From contig NZ_LT906482.1 of the NCBI RefSeq assembly GCF_900187105.1, positions 310,001-374,000 of the forward strand: a DNA stretch of 64,000 nucleotides, given 5' to 3'. Made by a program: the position numbers and the translations under genes. Numbering within the stretch: position 1 is the first letter of the stretch; the number at the start of each line of letters is the position of its first letter. Origin of the DNA: Eikenella corrodens. GTDB taxonomy: Bacteria; Pseudomonadota; Gammaproteobacteria; Burkholderiales; Neisseriaceae. Under the pieces are notes generated by a model. The model was not told the origin of the DNA and did not search any database. It saw only the letters and a list, made by a program, of their open reading frames with translations. Shown piece after piece: positions 36,738 to 48,000 of the stretch.

Positions 36738-37310
36738 TTACTCAGCAGTTTTTTTATTGCCGTCCACCACCACGGTGAGCTTGCCGGTGGTGGGATGGAT
36801 CACCAAACCATGTACGGCAATGTGCGCGGGCATCAGCGGGTGTTGTTTGATGAGATTCACGGTATGGCGCACGCTGTCATCGGCATTATCGAAGCCGGTG
36901 AGCCAGCCGTCCAAGTCAATACCGGCATGGCGCAAGGTGTTGATATTGGCTTCTGGGATGCCGGCAGCCCGGGCTTTGTTCAGCAGGCGTTCAGGGGAAA
37001 AGCCACACATGCCGCAGTCGTGGTGTGCCACCACCATGATTTCTTCCACATGCAAATCAAACACGCCCACCAAGAGGCTGCGCATGACCGAGCCCCAGGG
37101 GTGCAGCACTACCGCGCCAGCATTGCGGATCACTTTGGCATCGCCGTTTTTCAAGCCCAAGGCGGCATACAGCAGCTCAAGAATGCGCGTATCCATGCAG
37201 GACAGGATGGCCAGTTTCTTTTCAGGATATTTATCGCTAAAAAATTCTACGTATTTGCCGCTTTCAACGAAGCGCTTGTTGTGATCAATTATTTCATTGA
37301 GTAGATTCAT
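36738..37310 (-). CDS. Beta-class carbonic anhydrase-like protein
   Basis: The product is 190 residues from the ATG at 37310, with AAGGAA upstream. The beta-CA zinc site is visible: C38, D40 and R42 in SCMDTR, and H96 and C99 in AHHDCGMCG. The enzyme should interconvert carbon dioxide and bicarbonate in the cytoplasm. It is similar in size to the small beta-CA branch found in Firmicutes and some Proteobacteria. An alternative longer frame reaches 37391, but its first residues look non-coding. Confidence 0.92.
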   Translation of the reverse strand: MNLLNEIIDHNKRFVESGKYVEFFSDKYPEKKLAILSCMDTRILELLYAALGLKNGDAKVIRNAGAVVLHPWGSVMRSLLVGVFDLHVEEIMVVAHHDCGMCGFSPERLLNKARAAGIPEANINTLRHAGIDLDGWLTGFDNADDSVRHTVNLIKQHPLMPAHIAVHGLVIHPTTGKLTVVVDGNKKTAE

Positions 37311-37434
37311 GAAAGTTTCCTTCGATAGTTGTGGGTGGAGCCGCAAATTGATGCAGAAATCAATAAGGTTCATTATATACCAGCGCGGCAAATCATTTCT
37401 GCATTCTGTTGGAATCTACTCCATACATACAAAC

Positions 37435-37464
37435 AGGCTACCTGAAAATAGTTTCAGGTAGCCT
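37435..37464 (-). terminator. Inverted eikDUS terminator after the hemerythrin gene
   Basis: AGGCTACCTGAA (37435-37446) and TTCAGGTAGCCT (37453-37464), 6-base loop; on the minus strand the stem is followed by GTTTGT. Confidence 0.6.
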
Positions 37465-37486
37465 GTAGAGGCAAAATCTGCTCGAA

Positions 37487-37894
37487 TTAAGAACGGATAC
37501 CAGATGCTTTCACGCTGTCGATGTAGCCGTGATCATTAATGCGGATATGACGGAACAGCCAGCCTTCGCACAAATCGATTACTTCATTTAAAGCTTCAGC
37601 ATCGCCGTTGTGATAACGGGCTTGCAGGGTAGTCATTCGGTTTACAAAGTTCTGATGCACTTTTCTGTGCTGCTCTACGAGGCGGTATTGCGCCTCTTCC
37701 AGCATCATTTCTTCGTAGCTGAAGTGTTCTACGGTGTAGTCAATCAGGTGTTGGAATTCCTGCTCGACAGCTTCTTTATCGTTAGCTTCTCTAGCATCAT
37801 ACAGTTTATTAATATAATCAACTAGCTGCTTGTGTTGTGCATCGATATCGTCGAATCCAGTATCCAAATCGGAAGTCCAGTATACAAAAGGCAT
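37487..37894 (-). CDS. Bacteriohemerythrin
   Basis: The 135-residue product from the ATG at 37894 (GAGGG upstream) has a hemerythrin di-iron site. Ligands visible are the His in DIDAQHKQL, HFSYEE (His and Glu), the two His in VEQHRKVHQNF, and HIRINDHGY (His and Asp). Such proteins bind oxygen, and some protect against nitric oxide. It would act in the cytoplasm. The start is clear (MPFVYWTSDLDTGFDDID). Confidence 0.95.
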   Translation of the reverse strand: MPFVYWTSDLDTGFDDIDAQHKQLVDYINKLYDAREANDKEAVEQEFQHLIDYTVEHFSYEEMMLEEAQYRLVEQHRKVHQNFVNRMTTLQARYHNGDAEALNEVIDLCEGWLFRHIRINDHGYIDSVKASGIRS

Positions 37895-38078
37895 AGCGTA
37901 TCCCTCATCAAGTAAACAAAAAATTGATTGCACCCGGCATTTAACTCCCTTGCCTGGTGGCAACCTTCATATAACCGAAAACCTGCCAACCATAACTGCG
38001 GCAGCATGGAAAACAAATTTGTAATAATCTTCCTATTTCTTCCTAGCAAGTATTATGCCAGCTTCCTCTTCTGACGTA

Positions 38079-38112
38079 AATAAACCTTTCTGCCGAAACA
38101 GAAAGGTTTATT
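38079..38112 (-). terminator. Rho-independent terminator of the BamE-OmpA lipoprotein gene
   Basis: AATAAACCTTTCTG (38079-38092) pairs perfectly with CAGAAAGGTTTATT (38099-38112), loop CCGAAA. It lies 45 bp past the stop of the OmpA-type gene. Confidence 0.85.
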
Positions 38113-38156
38113 GATTACCGGCAAGAATACCGGCAAAACTACCGGCACTCACAGGT

Positions 38157-38999
38157 TTAGCGGCGGCCGTAGCCGTCTACTTGGATTTCCACACGACGAT
38201 TGGGCTGCAGGCAGGCAATCAGCTGACTGCGGCCACCGTGGTTGTCGCACTGTTTAACCGGCTGGGATTCACCCATGCCAACTGCGCGGATTTTGTCAGC
38301 CGGCAAGCCTTGGGCTGCCAAATAACGGCGCACGGTTTCGGCGCGCTGCTGTGACAGGTTTTGATTGTAGGCATCTGAACCAAGGTAATCAGTATGACCA
38401 ATTACGGTAATGCTATTGAGCTGTTCAAAGTTTCTCAACTGAGCGGCCAGTTCAGTCAGCTCTTCACGGCCACGCGGTTGCAAATCTTGTTCGCTGCTGC
38501 GATCGAACGCAAACAGTACGTCTGCGCTCAGCGTGTAGCGATGATGTTGCTGTTGCATAGGTTCGGCAGGAGCCGGCTGCTGCGGCGGGCAAGTGGCGTT
38601 TTCAGGATCAACTGCGTGCCAGTAGGTTTCGTTGCTGAACATGTTTTTGTCGAACAGTACTTTAAATTGGCAAGTGGTTACGCCGTTCGTACCTTGGCCG
38701 GGAGTATGGAAGTGGAACAGGTAGTTCCATTCGCGCGGACGCCACATTTCGCCGTAGTGCGGGCGGCCAATCAAGTAGTACAAATCGTCTTTGGTCAGAC
38801 CAGCTCTCACCTGTCTCAGACTACCCAGATCGGGGAAGGTACCACGGGTTTTATTGAGTGTTACCCGATCCCACTTCGGCCATACCGGCTGATCAGTAGT
38901 GCCACTTGAGCTTACTTTTGTTAATGAGGAGCAGGCAGACAATGCCACCGCGGCAGCGGCCACAACTGCTGTACGACGAGCTACTTGAGACAATTTCAT
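38157..38999 (-). CDS. OmpA-family lipoprotein with an N-terminal BamE-like domain
   Basis: This 280-residue protein has a lipoprotein signal (VALSACSS; Cys at about residue 23). Residues 50-110 (GLTKDDLYYLIGRPHYGEM..., then WNYLFHFHTPG) look like a BamE/SmpA domain. Residues 160-275 are an OmpA C-terminal peptidoglycan-binding domain (LSADVLFAFDRSS, VIGHTDYLGS, NLSQQRAETVRRYL, GESQPV). It should tie the outer membrane to peptidoglycan. It follows the adhesin gene by 90 bp on the same strand. Confidence 0.85.
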   Translation of the reverse strand: MKLSQVARRTAVVAAAAVALSACSSLTKVSSSGTTDQPVWPKWDRVTLNKTRGTFPDLGSLRQVRAGLTKDDLYYLIGRPHYGEMWRPREWNYLFHFHTPGQGTNGVTTCQFKVLFDKNMFSNETYWHAVDPENATCPPQQPAPAEPMQQQHHRYTLSADVLFAFDRSSEQDLQPRGREELTELAAQLRNFEQLNSITVIGHTDYLGSDAYNQNLSQQRAETVRRYLAAQGLPADKIRAVGMGESQPVKQCDNHGGRSQLIACLQPNRRVEIQVDGYGRR

Positions 39000-39039
39000 A
39001 ATTTTTCCTTTGAATTGGTTTATTTTGGAGAACCCGGTA

Positions 39040-39080
39040 AGGCTACCTGAAAACTCTATATCTAGATTTTCAGGTAGCCT
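39040..39080 (-). terminator. Inverted eikDUS pair after the adhesin gene
   Basis: AGGCTACCTGAA (39040-39051) and TTCAGGTAGCCT (39069-39080) with TTT/AAA extension lie directly after the adhesin stop (39089). It may separate the adhesin from the BamE-OmpA gene. Confidence 0.6.
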
Positions 39081-39088
39081 CTTTTAGC

Positions 39089-42000
39089 TTACCACTGATA
39101 GCCGGCACCGATAGAGGCACCGAAGTTACCACGTGAATTACCGCTGCCGGTGGCTTTGATAATCCAGTTACCGCTGTCGGAGATAGTGGAGAAGCCGACT
39201 GCATAACCGGTTTCGCCTTTGTAGTAGCCGCCACCCACAGCCACCATGTTCTTACCAGGCAGATAAGCCTGCGGCAAGCCAGCAGTAGCAATGGCTTGGG
39301 CTACACCGGCATTAGCGGTATCGGCCACATCGTTAATCTTGGCATCCAAAGCAGCGATATTAGCATTGCCGGCACTGTTAATCGCACCCAAGGCTGCGTT
39401 CAACTGGCCCACGTTCACTGCATCTGTACCGGCTGTACCATCGGCAACGTTGGTAATCTTGTTACCGCCGTTATTCAAGCCGCCGGTGGTGAGGCTTACG
39501 GGGTTGCCGCCGCCTGCCGGAGTAATGGTTACTCCTCCGCCGTTGGTGACGGTTTGGTTACCGGCTGCATCAGTGGTGGTAACGCTGGTTACGCTCAGGT
39601 TCGGATTCAACGCCAATTGTGCACCGCCAGTTACAGTAGTGCTGGTAATGTTGTTGTCACCTTTCACATTGATGGTGTCGCCCAGCTGGTAGTTGTTGCT
39701 ACCGGTAGTACCACCGAAGTTAATGCCTTTGGCCACATTTTGGTTGGTGGCATGCAGTTGGCTACCGTTTACAGCCTCCGTGCTAGTGGCACTCAGCGTA
39801 CCGGGGGCAACATTACCCAAGGTAACTGGACCACCTGCAGCATCGCCTACCAAATTCACTTTGTTGCTCGGGTCGCTGGTGGGGACTCCTGCATTGTTAA
39901 CGTAAGTCATCGGAGTATCGAATTTAACTTCGGTTACGCCGTTGGTGGTGTTGACTTTGGCTACGGTGCCTTGACCATTCACAAAGTTGATGGTGTCGCC
40001 GTGGGTCACGAAGTCTTTGTCTTGACCGTTACCCTGTACGGTGAAACCGGCGTTCAATACGTCATTAACGGTGGCAGCGTTGTTGCCTTTGTTACCAGCA
40101 GCCAAGGTAGCACGATCGTTGCCGTTCGGGTTACCTGTAGCAGTAGCAGTATTAGCCAGGTTGCTCTTCACATTGGCCAAGGTGGTCGGGGCGGTAGTGC
40201 TGCCGTCTGCATCCTGCATGCTGGCAATCACGTCACCAGCAGCAACTTCGTTACCACCTGTCGGCGCATCATAGAACTTGCCGTCAGGTCGTTTGTACAC
40301 CTTCGTACCGTCAGCTTTGGTGTATACCACCGGGGTTTGGGCGTTCTGTACCACGGTTTGGGCATCCAAAGCGTAGGTGTAGCTCTGGTTGCCATTACCG
40401 TCCAACTCCTGTTTTACGGTCAAACCATCACCTGCCTTCAGGGTCAGGGTGCTGCCGGGTTTGGCAGTAGTAGCAGTATGACTACCTACTACATTACCGC
40501 CGGCATCAATGTTGAAGCCGCTGTTGTTGATGGCATTGGCAATGTCGCCGGCAGTGGCCAGTTTATTGGCATCTGCACCAGTCGGAGTAATCACCTTACC
40601 GGCAGGGTTACCGTTGTTACCGTCACCTACATTCAGTGCAGTAGTATCTGCCGCTACAGTATAAGTAGTGCTGCCGGTAGTCGTATCTACGGTCGGTGTA
40701 ACGCTAATACCGTTGCCGGCTGCTACCTTGCTGGTAGCAGCAGCTTGAGCAGCTTTCAGCTGATCTTCAGTTGCACCACGACCGCTGGTGATGTTGTTCG
40801 GATCCCAGGTCTTGTTAGTCAAACCAGTTACAGTGCCGTTAGTACCGTCAATCTTAACCGGGTTGCCACCGGTGGCCGGGCCTACGGTGATGCTGTCGGC
40901 CAGCTTGAAGCCGATTTGGTTGTCGGTTACGGTGGTAACAATGTTGCTGTCGCCTTTGTAAGTTACGGTCTCGGTCAGTTTAACGGTATCAGCTGTGCCG
41001 TTGTCGGCAGCAATCTTGAAGCCGTTTTCTTTCAGGTCGTGCAGTTGGCCGCCGTTTATGGCTTCTTTGCTGCCTGCAGCAATGTTACCGTCCGCTACGT
41101 TACCCAAGGTAACCGGTTTGTTTGTATCACCACCTACCAGGTTCACTTTGTTGCTCGGGTCGCTGGTGGGGACTCCTGCATTGTTAACGTAAGTCATCGG
41201 AGTATCGAATTTAACTTCGGTTACGCCGTTGGTGGTGTTGACTTTGGCTACGGTGCCTTGACCATTCACAAAGTTGATGGTGTCGCCGTGGGTCACGAAG
41301 TCTTTGTCTTGACCGTTACCCTGTACGGTGAAACCGGCGTTCAATACGTCATTAACGGTGGCAGCGTTGTTGCCTTTGTTACCAGCAGCCAAGGTAGCAC
41401 GATCGTTGCCGTTCGGGTTACCTGTAGCAGTAGCAGTATTAGCCAGGTTGCTCTTCACATTGGCCAAGGTGGTCGGGGCGGTAGTGCTGCCGTCTGCATC
41501 CTGCATGCTGGCAATCACGTCACCAGCAGCAACTTCGTTACCACCTGTCGGCGCATCATAGAACTTGCCGTCAGGTCGTTTGTACACCTTCGTACCGTCA
41601 GCTTTGGTGTATACCACCGGGGTTTGGGCGTTCTGTACCACGGTTTGGGCATCCAAAGCGTAGGTGTAGCTCTGGTTGCCATTACCGTCCAACTCCTGTT
41701 TTACGGTCAAACCATCACCTGCCTTCAGGGTCAGGGTGCTGCCGGGTTTGGCAGTAGTAGCAGTATGACTACCTACTACATTACCGCCGGCATCAATGTT
41801 GAAGCCGCTGTTGTTGATGGCATTGGCAATGTCGCCGGCAGTGGCCAGTTTATTGGCATCTGCACCAGTCGGAGTAATCACCTTACCGGCAGGGTTACCG
41901 TTGTTACCGTCACCTACATTCAGTGCAGTAGTATCTGCCGCTACAGTATAAGTAGTGCTGCCGGTAGTCGTATCTACGGTCGGTGTAACGCTAATACCGT

Positions 42001-45000
42001 TGCCGGCTGCTACCTTGCTGGTAGCAGCAGCTTGAGCAGCTTTCAGCTGATCTTCAGTTGCACCACGACCGCTGGTGATGTTGTTCGGATCCCAGGTCTT
42101 GTTAGTCAAACCAGTTACAGTGCCGTTAGTACCGTCAATCTTAACCGGGTTGCCACCGGTGGCCGGGCCTACGGTGATGCTGTCGGCCAGCTTGAAGCCG
42201 ATTTGGTTGTCGGTTACGGTGGTAACAATGTTGCTGTCGCCTTTGTAAGTTACGGTCTCGGTCAGTTTAACGGTATCAGCTGTGCCGTTGTCGGCAGCAA
42301 TCTTGAAGCCGTTTTCTTTCAGGTCGTGCAGTTGGCCGCCGTTTATGGCTTCTTTGCTGCCTGCAGCAATGTTACCGTCCGCTACGTTACCCAAGGTAAC
42401 CGGTTTGTTTGTATCACCACCTACCAGGTTCACTTTGTTGCTCGGGTCGCTGGTGGGGACTCCTGCATTGTTAACGTAAGTCATCGGAGTATCGAATTTA
42501 ACTTCGGTTACGCCGTTGGTGGTGTTGACTTTGGCTACGGTGCCTTGACCATTCACAAAGTTGATGGTGTCGCCGTGGGTCACGAAGTCTTTGTCTTGAC
42601 CGTTACCCTGTACGGTGAAACCGGCGTTCAATACGTCATTAACGGTGGCAGCGTTGTTGCCTTTGTTACCAGCAGCCAAGGTAGCACGATCGTTGCCGTT
42701 CGGGTTACCTGTAGCAGTAGCAGTATTAGCCAGGTTGCTCTTCACATTGGCCAAGGTGGTCGGGGCGGTAGTGCTGCCGTCTGCATCCTGCATGCTGGCA
42801 ATCACGTCACCAGCAGCAACTTCGTTACCACCTGTCGGCGCATCATAGAACTTGCCGTCAGGTCGTTTGTACACCTTCGTACCGTCAGCTTTGGTGTATA
42901 CCACCGGGGTTTGGGCGTTCTGTACCACGGTTTGGGCATCCAAAGCGTAGGTGTAGCTCTGGTTGCCATTACCGTCCAACTCCTGTTTTACGGTCAAACC
43001 ATCACCTGCCTTCAGGGTCAGGGTGCTGCCGGGTTTGGCAGTAGTAGCAGTATGACTACCTACTACATTACCGCCGGCATCAATGTTGAAGCCGCTGTTG
43101 TTGATGGCATTGGCAATGTCGCCGGCAGTGGCCAGTTTATTGGCATCTGCACCAGTCGGAGTAATCACCTTACCGGCAGGGTTACCGTTGTTACCGTCAC
43201 CTACATTCAGTGCAGTAGTATCTGCCGCTACAGTATAAGTAGTGCTGCCGGTAGTCGTATCTACGGTCGGTGTAACGCTAATACCGTTGCCGGCTGCTAC
43301 CTTGCTGGTAGCAGCAGCTTGAGCAGCTTTCAGCTGGCTTACGTTCACTGCGTCGGTGTCGGCCGCACCGGCCGCTACATTGGTGATGCGGCGGTAAAGG
43401 GTTTTCCCCATCCCGGCCGTATTGTCGCCACCAACCGATACTTCGCCCAGCTCTACACCGGATCCAGCAATGCCGGCAACGTTGGCGCTTGCCGTTGGTT
43501 TATAGGGCGCGGCGGTAAGGTCTGATTCGCCAGCAATGGAAAAGGACCCAAGGGCAACGCGGAAGTTGGTGTCATCTTTGACCAGTGCGCTGTCACCCAA
43601 GGCAACGTTGTTGTTCAAGCGCACGGGCAGACCGGGGATCATGGGGGTGCCGTTGCCGGCATTGGCACCGCTACCCACCGCCATACCACCGTTGTTCGAT
43701 GTGGCAGCCGAGCCGATGGCAATGCCTCCCGCTGCGCTTTCGCCGCTTACTGTGGCACCCGGGCCAATAGCCAACGCCAAATCGCCTTGTGCTTTGGCTT
43801 TATCGCCAATGGCAATCGAGCTACTAGATGGATTGGCCGGCGAATTCTCTACTTTCGCCTCATTACCAATGGCTATGGAGTTGCGTTGTGCCGCTTGGGC
43901 TTTGACGCCAGCGGCTAGTGCGTCCGTTCCTGTGGCACCGTCGTTGTTGTAGTTGCTGCCCGCAGCTTGCTGGTTGCTGTTGACACTATAGTAGTGCGTT
44001 TTAGCTGCACTACCCATCGCCTGCAACTGGCTGAGGTTGACTGCATCGTTCGGATCCGTACCGGCCGCTACGTTGGTAATCTTGTTGCCGCCGTTATTCA
44101 AGCCGCCGGTGGTGAGGCTTACGGGGTTGCCGCCGCCTGCCGGAGTAATGGTTACTCCTCCGCCGTTGGTGACGGTTTGGTTACCGGCTGCATCAGTGGT
44201 GGTAACGCTGGTTACGCTCAGGTTCGGATTCAACGCCAATTGTGCACCGCCAGTTACAGTAGTGCTGGTAATGTTGTTGTCACCTTTCACATTGATGGTG
44301 TCGCCCAGCTGGTAGTTGTTGCTACCGGTAGTACCACCGAAGTTAATGCCTTTGGCCACATTTTGGTTGGTGGCATGCAGTTGGCTACCGTTTACAGCCT
44401 CCGTGCTAGTGGCACTCAGCGTACCGGGGGCAACATTACCCAAGGTAACTGGACCACCTGCAGCATCGCCTACCAAATTCACTTTGTTGCTCGGGTCGCT
44501 GGTGGGGACTCCTGCATTGTTAACGTAAGTCATCGGAGTATCGAATTTAACTTCGGTTACGCCGTTGGTGGTGTTGACTTTGGCTACGGTGCCTTGACCA
44601 TTCACAAAGTTGATGGTGTCGCCGTGGGTCACGAAGTCTTTGTCTTGACCGTTACCCTGTACGGTGAAACCGGCGTTCAATACGTCATTAACGGTGGCAG
44701 CGTTGTTGCCTTTGTTACCAGCAGCCAAGGTAGCACGATCGTTGCCGTTCGGGTTACCTGTAGCAGTAGCAGTATTAGCCAGGTTGCTCTTCACATTGGC
44801 CAAGGTGGTCGGGGCGGTAGTGCTGCCGTCTGCATCCTGCATGCTGGCAATCACGTCACCAGCAGCAACTTCGTTACCACCTGTCGGCGCATCATAGAAC
44901 TTGCCGTCAGGTCGTTTGTACACCTTCGTACCGTCAGCTTTGGTGTATACCACCGGGGTTTGGGCGTTCTGTACCACGGTTTGGGCATCCAAAGCGTAGG

Positions 45001-48000
45001 TGTAGCTCTGGTTGCCATTACCGTCCAACTCCTGTTTTACGGTCAAACCATCACCTGCCTTCAGGGTCAGGGTGCTGCCGGGTTTGGCAGTAGTAGCAGT
45101 ATGACTACCTACTACATTACCGCCGGCATCAATGTTGAAGCCGCTGTTGTTGATGGCATTGGCAATGTCGCCGGCAGTGGCCAGTTTATTGGCATCTGCA
45201 CCAGTCGGAGTAATCACCTTACCGGCAGGGTTACCGTTGTTACCGTCACCTACATTCAGTGCAGTAGTATCTGCCGCTACAGTATAAGTAGTGCTGCCGG
45301 TAGTCGTATCTACGGTCGGTGTAACGCTAATACCGTTGCCGGCTGCTACCTTGCTGGTAGCAGCAGCTTGAGCAGCTTTCAGCTGGCTTACGTTCACTGC
45401 GTCGGTGTCGGCCGCACCGGCCGCTACATTGGTGATGCGGCGGTAAAGGGTTTTCCCCATCCCGGCCGTATTGTCGCCACCAACCGATACTTCGCCCAGC
45501 TCTACACCGGATCCAGCAATGCCGGCAACGTTGGCGCTTGCCGTTGGTTTATAGGGCGCGGCGGTAAGGTCTGATTCGCCAGCAATGGAAAAGGACCCAA
45601 GGGCAACGCGGAAGTTGGTGTCATCTTTGACCAGTGCGCTGTCACCCAAGGCAACGTTGTTGTTCAAGCGCACGGGCAGACCGGGGATCATGGGGGTGCC
45701 GTTGCCGGCATTGGCACCGCTACCCACCGCCATACCACCGTTGTTCGATGTGGCAGCCGAGCCGATGGCAATGCCTCCCGCTGCGCTTTCGCCGCTTACT
45801 GTGGCACCCGGGCCAATAGCCAACGCCAAATCGCCTTGTGCTTTGGCTTTATCGCCAATGGCAATCGAGCTACTAGATGGATTGGCCGGCGAATTCTCTA
45901 CTTTCGCCTCATTACCAATGGCTATGGAGTTGCGTTGTGCCGCTTGGGCTTTGACGCCAGCGGCTAGTGCGTCCGTTCCTGTGGCACCGTCGTTGTTGTA
46001 GTTGCTGCCCGCAGCTTGCTGGTTGCTGTTGACACTATAGTAGTGCGTTTTAGCTGCACTACCCATCGCCTGCAACTGGCTGAGGTTGACTGCATCGTTC
46101 GGATCCGTACCGGCCGCTACGTTGGTAATCTTGTTGCCGCCGTTATTCAAGCCGCCGGTGGTGAGGCTTACGGGGTTGCCGCCGCCTGCCGGAGTAATGG
46201 TTACTCCTCCGCCGTTGGTGACGGTTTGGTTACCGGCTGCATCAGTGGTGGTAACGCTGGTTACGCTCAGGTTCGGATTCAACGCCAATTGTGCACCGCC
46301 AGTTACAGTAGTGCTGGTAATGTTGTTGTCACCTTTCACATTGATGGTGTCGCCCAGCTGGTAGTTGTTGCTACCGGTAGTACCACCGAAGTTAATGCCT
46401 TTGGCCACATTTTGGTTGGTGGCATGCAGTTGGCTACCGTTTACAGCCTCCGTGCTAGTGGCACTCAGCGTACCGGGGGCAACATTACCCAAGGTAACTG
46501 GACCACCTGCAGCATCGCCTACCAAATTCACTTTGTTGCTCGGGTCGCTGGTGGGGACTCCTGCATTGTTAACGTAAGTCATCGGAGTATCGAATTTAAC
46601 TTCGGTTACGCCGTTGGTGGTGTTGACTTTGGCTACGGTGCCTTGACCATTCACAAAGTTGATGGTGTCGCCGTGGGTCACGAAGTCTTTGTCTTGACCG
46701 TTACCCTGTACGGTGAAACCGGCGTTCAATACGTCATTAACGGTGGCAGCGTTGTTGCCTTTGTTACCAGCAGCCAAGGTAGCACGATCGTTGCCGTTCG
46801 GGTTACCTGTAGCAGTAGCAGTATTAGCCAGGTTGCTCTTCACATTGGCCAAGGTGGTCGGGGCGGTAGTGCTGCCGTCTGCATCCTGCATGCTGGCAAT
46901 CACGTCACCAGCAGCAACTTCGTTACCACCTGTCGGCGCATCATAGAACTTGCCGTCAGGTCGTTTGTACACCTTCGTACCGTCAGCTTTGGTGTATACC
47001 ACCGGGGTTTGGGCGTTCTGTACCACGGTTTGGGCATCCAAAGCGTAGGTGTAGCTCTGGTTGCCATTACCGTCCAACTCCTGTTTTACGGTCAAACCAT
47101 CACCTGCCTTCAGGGTCAGGGTGCTGCCGGGTTTGGCAGTAGTAACAGTATGACTACCTACTACATTACCGCCGGCATCAATGTTGAAGCCGCTGTTGTT
47201 GATGGCATTGGCAATGTCGCCGGCAGTGGCCAGTTTATTGGCATCTGCACCAGTCGGAGTAATCACCTTACCGGCAGGGTTACCGTTGTTACCATCACCT
47301 ACTTTCAACGGTGTAGTGGCTACGGCTTGCGTAGTAATTTGACTCGCCACAGCTTTCAACTGAGCAACGTTTACTACATCAGTATCTTCCTTACCTGCAG
47401 CTACCCCCGTAATCTGGCGAGTAATATTATTTGCAACATCGCCTACAGATACTGCTGCTTCAGTAGAAGTCCAAGTAGCGTTATTTTTAGCTGTAACTGC
47501 ATTCAGCGGATCAACTCCTTCCACACCAGCAGCGGTAGAAGCAACGGACTTATTACCCACAGCAACAGCACCATTTACGGTTGCTTTGGTGTCCGAACCT
47601 AAAGCTACAGTCTTAGCAACTGTCCGAGGAGTTGCAGCAGTAGCATCATTGGCACGGGTACCGATAGCAATATTGTCATCACCATCCAAGTGGCGTGCAG
47701 CAGTCCAACCAATCACGGTATTATGCTGACCCTTCGATTCCAAACCAGCTTGTTCGCCAATACCAATACTGGCATTACCTACATAGCCATTCATGGCTTG
47801 GGTGCCTACTGCAACATTGTTGTTACCATTGCTATTGATTGCTGCAGAATCGCCAATCGCAATAGTGCGAATATTATTGCTCGCACCCTTACCTGCATTA
47901 AGACCAATAGATACACTATTCACAGCACCAGCCTCAGCGCCATGCCCTGCAGCAAAAGAACTGGCTCCAGCTGCCTTACTATCATTACCCACAGCAACCG

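Noticed and set aside
38114-38152. An origin-type iteron array
   Set aside because: Only three 8-base copies, no DnaA boxes or replication gene nearby.
39296-43525. A 1409-codon open frame on the plus strand across the adhesin
   Set aside because: It is antisense to the adhesin, repeats with it at 1287 bp, and lacks any recognisable domain or ribosome site. It results from the codon bias of the repeated gene.
39853-47293. A CRISPR array or satellite
   Set aside because: The units are over 1 kb long, in frame, and code for stalk domains; there are no short repeats with unique spacers.
43967-47602. Two further plus-strand frames of over 520 codons in the adhesin
   Set aside because: Same cause: mirror frames of the 2049-bp repeats.
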